64,000 nt of DNA from Spinacia oleracea. Its lineage: Eukaryota > Streptophyta > Magnoliopsida > Caryophyllales > Amaranthaceae. Location of the stretch: NCBI RefSeq assembly GCF_020520425.1, contig NC_079491.1, positions 40,600,027-40,664,026 on the forward strand, read 5' to 3'. Shown one piece after another: positions 56,774-64,000 of the stretch. The position numbers and the translations under genes are program-made. Each line of letters begins with the position of its first letter. Positions within the stretch are counted from its first letter, which is position 1. The notes under the pieces were generated by a model, which saw nothing but the letters and a program-made list of their open reading frames with translations, made no database searches and had not been told where the DNA came from.

Positions 56774-56781
56774 TATATAAA
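56774..56781 (+). promoter_or_regulatory. TATA box of the aldolase gene
   Basis: TATATAAA lies 110 bp before the ATG. The leader that follows is rich in CT runs (CTCTCTCCCTCTC), common in plant core promoters and leaders. Confidence 0.75.
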
Positions 56782-56883
56782 CCCTTTCTTCTACCTTCGT
56801 CTCCATTATCTCTCTCCCTCTCAAAAACTTTATTCCCCTCTCATCGAATTCACATTTTCTCTCTCTAAAATTCTCTCACAACC

Positions 56884-59004
56884 ATGACTGCTTACAGAGG
56901 CAAATACGCTGGTATTATTCCCTCTCCTCCATTTCTTCTTCTTTAACAGATCTATTTGCGTGTTGCGTTGTGTTTCTATTTGATGTCATTGATTCTTTTG
57001 ATTTGAAATTAGATCCGATCTTAGCTTCTTTATGCCGATTTTTGGTTTAGTACTACATTCTTAATTTCTCTGCTTTGATTTTGATGTTTTTTTTGGCTCA
57101 GATCGACGCCATATCCTTCATGATTTTGTTTTTGTGCTGTGATTAATGGCGAAATTTCTAAGATTATGCTGTTCTTAATCTCTATAACTGCTAGTTTAAT
57201 TCTAAATGATTTGGTATGATTTTGCTCCAACTTAATTGAAATTAATAAGTTGAAGCTTAAGATGAATAGATCTACGCATCTGATAACTGGGGATCTGACG
57301 CTTGTTTTCTGTTAATTTCATACAATAAAATCATTTGAACGATTGCGATAACATAAAAATATCAACTTTAATGTGTTATATTAATGTTGTATGCCGTGGC
57401 ACAATGCACAACTGGTCTGTAAACTGGAAAGTTTATATATTTTGTTTATATCAGCCAATTGATTTGTAGAATCCTCATTTGCCATGGTGTGTGAAGTTTT
57501 ATATATATTAGTCGTTTTTCGAGGTTGATGTATTGCCGTTTTCATTTGTATACTTTGTATTATTTTTTGCCGGTGTTTCGTGATGTAAAAGGGTTGGTTT
57601 TGTCGGCAATTGGATTCCTTTCTATTGAAATTAAGAAGGGATTTGTTCTTGAGGGTAATACAACATAATTTAATTTGTCATATAGTTTGATCAACCTTAA
57701 AGGGTGGTCTTTCAATTTTGAAATGGTAGTAAAAACTCACTGTGTCTTTCTGATTCCCATTATTTTTCTATTAGTTGCATCAAGTATTACCCGTGTCTGT
57801 TTAAAAGAAAGTTGAAAAATGTTGGAAAAGCTGAATTTGACCTTTCATCTTTGATTTTCAGATGAGCTCATTGCAAATGCTTCTTACATTGCCACCCCTG
57901 GCAAGGGTATTCTTGCGGCTGATGAGTCAACCGGCACCATTGGAAAGCGTTTTGCCAGCATCAATGTTGAGAATGTAGAAAGCAACAGGAGGGCTCTCCG
58001 TGAGCTTCTCTTCACCACCCCTGGTGCCCTTCCATACCTCAGTGGAGTCATTCTATTTGAGGAAACTCTCTACCAAAAGACTGCTGATGGTAATCTTTTG
58101 GTTCATTCATTATTTCAGAATGTTTGTTGTTTGAGGCACTTTTCCTTCATTTTATTGTTAATACTAACATGTATACTTGTTGCCAGGCAAGCCTTTTGTT
58201 GATGTCATGAAGGATGGTGGTGTCCTTCCTGGAATCAAGGTTGACAAGGGTACCGTTGAGCTTGCTGGAACCAATGGTGAGACAACTACTCAGGGTCTTG
58301 ATGGTCTTGCCCAGCGTTGTGCTCAGTACTACACTGCCGGGGCTCGTTTTGCAAAATGGCGTGCTGTCCTTAAGATTGGCCCAACCGAGCCTTCTCCACT
58401 TGCCATCTTGGAAAACGCCAACGGTCTTGCTCGCTACGCGATCATCTGCCAAGAAAATGGATTGGTCCCCATTGTTGAGCCTGAGATATTGGTTGATGGA
58501 ACCCACGACATTGACAGATGTGCTGAAGTTTCAGAGCGTGTACTTGCAGCTTGCTACAAGGCCCTGAATGACCACCATGTTCTCCTTGAGGGTACCCTCT
58601 TGAAACCTAACATGGTTACCCCAGGATCAGAGAGTAAGAAGGTTACTCCAGAGGTTATAGCTGAGTACACTGTCCGTACACTGCAGAGGACAGTTCCCCC
58701 AGCTGTACCTGGAGTTATGTTCTTATCTGGTGGACAGAGTGAGGAAGAAGCTACACTTAACCTCAATGCCATGAACAAGCTAGAGACCAAGAAGCCATGG
58801 ACTCTCTCTTTCTCATACGGTCGTGCTCTTCAGCAGAGTACCCTCAAGGCATGGCAAGGAAAGGAAGAGAATGTGGCTAAGGCTCAGGAAGTTTTCCTTG
58901 CTAGGGCAAAGGGTAACTCTGAGGCTACCCTTGGAAAGTATCAGGGTGGTGCTGGAGGAGCTGATGCCTCTGAGAGCCTTCACGTTAAGGACTACAAGTA
59001 CTAA
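56884..59004 (+). CDS. FBA: Cytosolic class I fructose-bisphosphate aldolase
   Basis: Exons 56884-56911, 57862-58089 and 58187-59004 join to 358 codons including the stop (357 residues), the usual length for plant cytosolic aldolases. It cleaves fructose 1,6-bisphosphate to glyceraldehyde 3-phosphate and dihydroxyacetone phosphate in glycolysis and the reverse in sucrose synthesis. The protein starts [20 protein letters not shown] with no plastid transit peptide. It has [14 protein letters not shown], the Schiff-base lysine in [20 protein letters not shown], the GRALQ loop and the C-terminal Tyr (KDYKY). All splice sites are GT-AG and no stop or shift is seen. The 950-bp first intron after 28 coding bases is typical of plant housekeeping genes and may enhance expression. 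TATA at 56774; possible poly(A) signal AATAAA near 59169. Confidence 0.97.
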
Positions 59005-59821
59005 GCAAAGTTTTGTTCATTGTTCATGGTCCTGACTCCTGTCATCGTTTCTCAAGTAAATTTTCGAGTTTTTTTCCCTGGAAAGGGCGCCCTAATCTTA
59101 GAAGCGGTGTGTTGATGTCTTTAGACTATTATTTTAAAGTTTCACTTGGTTTTTAGGTTTGGCTAAAAAAATAAATACTTTCTGAAGTAGATCTGTCCTT
59201 GCGAAAAGAGGATCTTATTTGTTTTGAGATTTGTGAAAAGTGTATTCACTATATAAATCAGAGTGACTTTGCTTCTTTTTCGATTTTGTGCTTCCTTTTA
59301 TAAGCTGTTTCACTGTGGTATTGCTGGCTTACTTCTGTGATTAAATCGCTTTGAGTTTGTTATCCTACAGCAGATTGTTGAACTCACTAACAAGTCATTA
59401 TGGAGTAATTTCAGGAGCTATGAATTTAGTTGCATCTCCATCTGATAATTGGCTTAGCTTTGTGTTTGAAGCTGGTTAAATTTAGTCTTCGAATGTATTT
59501 GATTCATCCAGGAGAGTATGCTTCAAAAAGGGAAACAATAAAGTTTGAGGAGGACCTTGAACTTTTGCAAGGCTTCAGTGTTGTTACTCTGTATCAGGTA
59601 TTTGCCGGTGTAAAGTTGAGTTGGATGTCTACCATTGTTTTGCTTAAAGCTTAAAACTTGCCCAAGTACTTGTTGACATTAAAGGCCTTAAAACCCAAAT
59701 CCCACGTCCCAGATTCCTCCCGATTTCCATCACAAATCAACCCAAAACGAACTACAGCTCTGTTTGTTTCGGGAAATCAACACAAAACAATTTTTCCAAT
59801 GCCCTAAAACAATATCCTTAG
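59005..59821. other. Aldolase 3' untranslated region and downstream flank
   Basis: The 3' UTR probably ends near 59190-59300 (AATAAA at about 59169). The remainder to the LINE target duplication shows no gene. Confidence 0.5.
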
Positions 59822-59832
59822 AGAAGAAAAGT

Positions 59833-62218
59833 TGAACATGTCGAAGGCCTATGATAGGGTGAACCGGCTTTTCATTCTGAAAGTGTTAAAAGGGTATGGT
59901 TTTTTAGATCGTTGGGTTGGATTGATTTCAGAATGTATCACCACAGTTTCGTACAAAGCTCTAATCAATGGAAGAACGACTAAGGGTTTCAAACCTAAAT
60001 GTAGGTTACGTCAAGGGGATCCTCTTTCTCCTTACTTGTTCTTATTTTTGTATGGATATCCTCTCGCGAATGCTTCTTTTGGGGGAAGATATTGGGTTAT
60101 TCAAGGGGATAAAAGGTTAGTCGGCGTGCTCCTTTGATTAATCATCTTTTCTTTGCAGATGATGCCATGTTATTCTTTAGGGCAAATGAGGAGTCGTGTG
60201 GGAATATTATGAACATCATTAAGGACTTTGGAAAGATCTCAGGTCAACATTTGAATTATAAGAAATCGTATGTCAAATTTTCGTCACATATGAGGCAGAA
60301 TTTGAAGGTGGCGTTGAAAGTGGTTTTAACGATAGGAGAAGTTGAAAAGTTAGGTAATCATTTAGGAGCTCCTATTGACTTGGGGAGAAAGAAAAAATAT
60401 GATTTCCAGTTTCTCATTGATAAGGTTCAAAACAAAATCTTATCTTGGTCCTCCTTACGCCTTTCTCAACCGGTGAAAATGATCCTAATCCAATCGATCC
60501 TGCTTAGTATTGCGTCTCATGTTATGAGGTGTCCAAAAATTCCAGCAACGGTTACAAACAAGATTGATTCACTGGTTACCAGGTTTTTTCTGGGCAGGAA
60601 AGGGTGAAAGGGGTATGCATTGGGTTGAACGTGGGATTGTGCAAAAATCAAGGAATGAAGGAGGATTAGGACTACGAGCTTCGGGCATTTTAAATGATAC
60701 CATGTTGTTTAAACAAGTCCAAAAATTGGTGGGTAATCCTCAACTTTTGGTTACAAGAGTCCTTTCGAGTTTTGATGGTAGGAGTAACATAACCCTGGGT
60801 GGTGAAGGAGGAAGGGGGGTAGGGGTATCGTGGGGGAGGAAAGGTCTTTATCAGGCACAAGGAAAGTTTAGCGGGGGTCTAGCATGGAAAATTAGATCTG
60901 GAACTAAGTGTTAGCTTCTAGTATGGCTTGGATGGGAGGTAGGGTTCCAGAAGTTAGATCAAACCAACGACTGGGACCATCAGCAAGATGGAGAGTCAGC
61001 GAGTTCATTAATAGTGAGTCCTCTTCCTGGAAGGTAGACTTGGTTCGAGATAGGTTTGTATGGGCTGATGCTTGTTCCATTCTAGCGATGGAGATCCCGA
61101 AGGGAGGTGTGGATGATTTTAGATATTGGAAGCACACAAAGTCTGGCAAATTTACAATAAGTTCGGGTTATGAGTATTTACGCAAGGAGTATGCAGATGA
61201 TAGTCGAAAGCTTGAAGATCAAGACCTGGCTTTATTTCGTTTAGTGTGGTAGATGAACATCTTTCCTAAATGGAAATTTTTTGTCTGGAAGATCTTTTAT
61301 GATGGACTTGCAGTCAAGGCTAACTTAGCTAGCAGAGGTTTGGATTGTGATGTCATGTGTAACTACTGTGGTACTCAGGAGGAAAATTTACAGCATGTTT
61401 TGAGATTTTGTTCGGTGGCTAATTTGAGTTGGAAGTATAGACCTTTACAAATTGATCCTTCAAAAATTGAATTGTGGTCATTGAGAGAATGGTTACGAAG
61501 CTATATCCTGCTTTTCATAGCGAAGAAGGGTGGAACGGGGGGCGTGTTAAAAGCTTTATTGCTTTTCTTTGGGGGTTGTGGAGAGTGAGGAATGCAAGAG
61601 TTTTTAAGGAGGAGGGGGGGGGGGGGGGTCATCCAGGAGCTGTCTTGGCGGTTTTGAGCAATCAGTTGAAGGATGTGGAGATTTATAGAACTCGTAATCA
61701 AGAGAAAACAATAGAAGGGCCAAGGGAACCTCCGGGATTCCATATGGCTCATCTGGGCCAAGAAATAATTTTAAATAACGAATTTGTTTTGCAGGTTGAT
61801 GGTCTTGGGATAAAAAAACTGGAAAGGCGGGATGGGTATTAGCGGTTTCTACTACTTTACCTTCAGAATTAGAGGATTCGGCAGGGCAATATTGACGGGC
61901 AGTCTCCTCCGATCATGCAGAGGCTAAGGCTTGTCTTCTGGCCCTTAATTGGGCCTCAAAAAGACAAATATGGTTGCGAGTTAATACTGATTCCTCGCCT
62001 CTGGTGTCTAGCTTATGTAAGGGATGTGTGGTTGACATAGCAATAATGGGAGTCATTGAGGAAATAAAGACACTAGGATCGACATTCTAGCGGTGCACGA
62101 TCCTTAAAGTTCCAAGGGAGGAGGTGTGCAAAGCGCACAACTTGGCCACTAAATGCAGGATTTTGGGTTTTTCTTTAGAATAAGTCTTCACTGTAGCTAT
62201 TGTAAAAAAAAAAAAAAA
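59833..62218 (+). mobile_element. 5'-truncated L1-type LINE with RNase H
   Basis: It is flanked by an 11-bp direct repeat AGAAGAAAAGT (59822-59832 and 62219-62229) and ends in a poly(A) run (62204-62219), showing target-primed insertion. Only the second half of ORF2 is present: it starts inside RT at MSKAYDRV. The complete element would be about 6 kb. Confidence 0.92.
59838..62180 (+). pseudogene. LINE ORF2 C-terminal half: RT, zinc-knuckle region, RNase H
   Basis: Order on the plus strand: MSKAYDRVNRLFILKVLKGY and RLRQGDPLSPYLFLF (59839-60060), FADDAMLFF catalytic block (60146-60172), YDFQFLIDKVQNKILSWSSL thumb region (to 60607), the zf-RVT-like region (SGKFTISSGYEYLR, FPKWKFFVWKIFYDGLAVKA, CDVMCNYCGTQEENLQHVL) and an RNase H domain (VDG, KKTGKAGW, DHAEAKACLLALNWA, VNTDSS) ending near 62180. 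Frameshifts and stops occur at about 60137, 60605, 60914, 61250 and inside RNase H, so it is dead. RNase H-bearing L1s are a known plant subgroup. Confidence 0.9.
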
Positions 62219-62492
62219 AGAAGAAAAGTAATTTTTCTTTATGAAAAGAGGAATGACACATTTTTCTCTCTAATTTTTACATATTTATATCTCTTTTTCA
62301 CTTCAATGGTTTTTTTTATAAATTACCTTGTAAGGAAACAAACACAAGAAAACTATTTTCCTTTGAAAATTATTTTCCAAACATAGTGAAAATTCATTTT
62401 CTTTGTAAATGTTTTTGGTTGAAACATACGGATCATAAGTTCCAATACCCCATAGATTTGAGGATGTTCATACATAAACTGTAAATGCAAAT

Positions 62493-62570
62493 AATATTGG
62501 GGAGGGTATGGTTCCATAGTTCCATCCCATCTTCAATATTGGGGAGGGTATGGTTCCATAGTTCCACCCC
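62493..62570 (+). repeat. 41-bp tandem duplication
   Basis: ATATTGGGGAGGGTATGGTT and the following CCATAGTTCCA appear twice, 41 bp apart. Confidence 0.85.
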
Positions 62571-62905
62571 AATTTTCAATTGTCCGATGGTCCGACCTGA
62601 GGGGATTTATTTAGAAAATACATACATTTTCTATGCAAAATGCTCGAGGGGATTTAAATGTAGATATTTTTTTTACATAAATTGAAATTTTTGGTTATAA
62701 AGTCGTTTATCCCTTAAACCGTTAAAAAGTTGTCCGTATTTAGAGCATAAAGTGCCAATAGTTGAATCCAAAAACTTAGATTTGTTTATCTTTGGAGGTG
62801 AAATTTATTTTTCGGTGAAAGATAGGGGCAACCGGCAAGATACAAAAGGAAATACAAACACACTAAAATTAAAGGCGACAAGAAAGTAACAAAAACATTA
62901 AAAAA

Positions 62906-62940
62906 CTACACTACTGAAATCCCCATAGTCAGTAGTGTAG
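62906..62940. repeat. 12-bp perfect inverted repeat with CACTAC ends
   Basis: CTACACTACTGA (62906-62917) and TCAGTAGTGTAG (62929-62940) are perfect inverses with an 11-nt spacer. The arms contain CACTACTGA-like termini, as if two transposon ends were left almost back to back. Confidence 0.8.
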
Positions 62941-63599
62941 GTGGATCTAAAGTCCAAACCAATCCAACCCAAAATTGTTGATTGAATCAGATTTGAAAAA
63001 CGGTTTGGATTGTACTCGAACTCAGACTTAAATTTCCGAATCCAACTTATTTTAAAATGGACTTGGACCGCCCTAAATCACTCATGGTATCATTCATTAT
63101 GAATATATAAGCCAAACTGTTGTTGCACTATACACGAACAAGCGATAACACCTTTATCATTCATTATGAATATATAACCAAATTGTTGTTGCGCTCTACG
63201 GAACAAGAGATAGCACCTTATCTTGTAGGGGGATATAGGTACTTAGGGGTACCGCCCTTAGGGACGACTGACCTTTTTATGTAGAGGTCTCGTTCGTGAA
63301 CGAGTAATGCAAAACGAAATGCGTAAGATAACAACATACAAGGTAATTAAATATCATTGTTTGATATGTAATAAAGACCGGACAAACATTATATCATGAA
63401 AAATGTACCTCCATGGTTGAATGCTTGGAAACCACATTGACGTTAACCGCTTAAAGTCTTTCAATACATGGAGAAAACTGCGTAAGCCTAGGGAAGGCTA
63501 AAGCTAATGAAAGCTACAAAAATATGAAATGATTTGCATGTTTTTGTGTTGATGTTGTCTTTAATCTGTCGGTTTTTGCTATATATATATACCCCTTGA

Positions 63600-63921
63600 T
63601 AAGATGCTGTTGAAAAGCGGTTGTGGGAAAGTGGGAGTTACTTCCCATAATTGCTTGAAAGGGAGAGAGGGATTGAATAATTGTGGCAACGCCAACCTTT
63701 GACCTATTCCACGCTTCCGACTTATTTGTGACTGACGCTAGGCTCTAGCCTTCCTAGACTCGCGCTTCTATTGGGATTGACCTCTAATGGGGTATCTCTG
63801 TCTTCTTTTTCTGGGCTTACGACTTTGTTGGGCCTGACTTTGTTATTGGGCTCCCACTGATTTAAGGCTATTAACCTATCATATACCCTTGCTAAGAGTA
63901 GGTTTTAAAATGTGTACAACA
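63600..63921 (-). repeat. Possible LTR end at the right edge
   Basis: A TATATATATA stretch lies at 63578-63590. The segment GTGTACAACA ends at 63921 and is followed by AATGCACCCCTAATTTGATAAGG, which on the minus strand reads like a purine-rich tract (TTAGGGGTGCA) before an LTR beginning TGTTGTACAC. G3 shows the same layout at 39593/39594. The other LTR end was not found, so this is only a candidate. Confidence 0.3.
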
Positions 63922-64000
63922 AATGCACCCCTAATTTGATAAGGAGCACATCGTACTTATCCAAATTACCCCTAATGAAGAAGGCGATTCAGTTAGAATA

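Larger units (their letters stand above)
62230..64000. other. Mostly unassigned stretch at the right edge
   Basis: No gene is recognised. It holds a 41-bp tandem duplication (62493-62570, GGGGAGGGTATGGTTCCATA), a 12-bp perfect inverted repeat (62906-62940) and a 67-bp tandem duplication (63089-63222, ATCATTCATTATGAATATAT). A possible LTR end lies at 63921. Confidence 0.45.

Noticed and set aside
58147..58506. 119-codon minus-strand frame in aldolase exon 3
   Set aside because: Mirror of a strongly biased coding exon; the sense frame is a complete known enzyme.
61501..61761. Minus-strand frame in the LINE
   Set aside because: Opposite to the LINE ORF2 region, with proline runs from a poly-G tract; not credible.

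Overview
The window is plant nuclear DNA, almost certainly a eudicot. It has an intact intron-containing cytosolic fructose-bisphosphate aldolase gene, plant-type Copia, Ty3/gypsy-Tat, CACTA, Mutator, Stowaway, Helitron and L1 elements, and fragments of plant genes. By impression only, the element set resembles Caryophyllales/Amaranthaceae (for example spinach); nothing here proves the species.

Positions 1-33409 are a nested stack of transposons, oldest outermost. A SIRE-type Copia element (C2, minus strand) has its right end at 33404. A CACTA transposon (24523-33012) sits in its 5' LTR and carries intron-containing pieces of three host genes: a CIP111-like AAA ATPase, a TIP1-like S-acyltransferase and an ERD6-like sugar transporter. 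A Tat-lineage gypsy element (G2, minus) is inserted in the C2 reverse transcriptase at 21339/21340. A second, opposite-strand copy of the same gypsy family (G1, plus) is inserted in the antisense gene of G2 at 13558/13559. A Copia element with a decayed pol (C1, minus) is inserted in the antisense gene of G1 at 9159/9160. The left parts of C1, G1, G2 and C2 lie outside the window.

Positions 33410-39071 are mostly non-coding. They hold two MITEs, a 1.34-kb Mutator-like element with long terminal inverted repeats and a 9-bp target duplication, and a broken 5' piece of an NSRP1-like splicing-factor gene.

Positions 39072-51426 are one complete gypsy/Tat element (G3, minus) with identical 522-bp LTRs and a GTGTT target duplication. 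Its gag-pol appears intact except for one frameshift in reverse transcriptase. On the opposite strand it carries an open four-exon gene of 788 codons whose product starts with the same eight residues as histone H3. One intron and the 3' flank of this antisense gene are tandem arrays of hairpin-forming repeats.

Positions 51427-64000 hold a tRNA-Arg(CCG)-like gene, a NAC-alpha pseudogene, another Stowaway-like MITE, one or two Helitrons, the aldolase gene (56884-59004) and a 5'-truncated L1-type LINE with an 11-bp target duplication. The final 1.8 kb is mostly unassigned and may contain the edge of a further LTR element.

The aldolase is the only clearly functional host protein gene. The recurring theme is structured antisense and 3'-region content in Tat elements: spliced antisense genes, a 15-hairpin array with covarying stems (11090-11566), tetraloop hairpins repeated every 244 bp (43825-44537), and a GC-rich double-palindrome cassette found at six places in G1 and G2.
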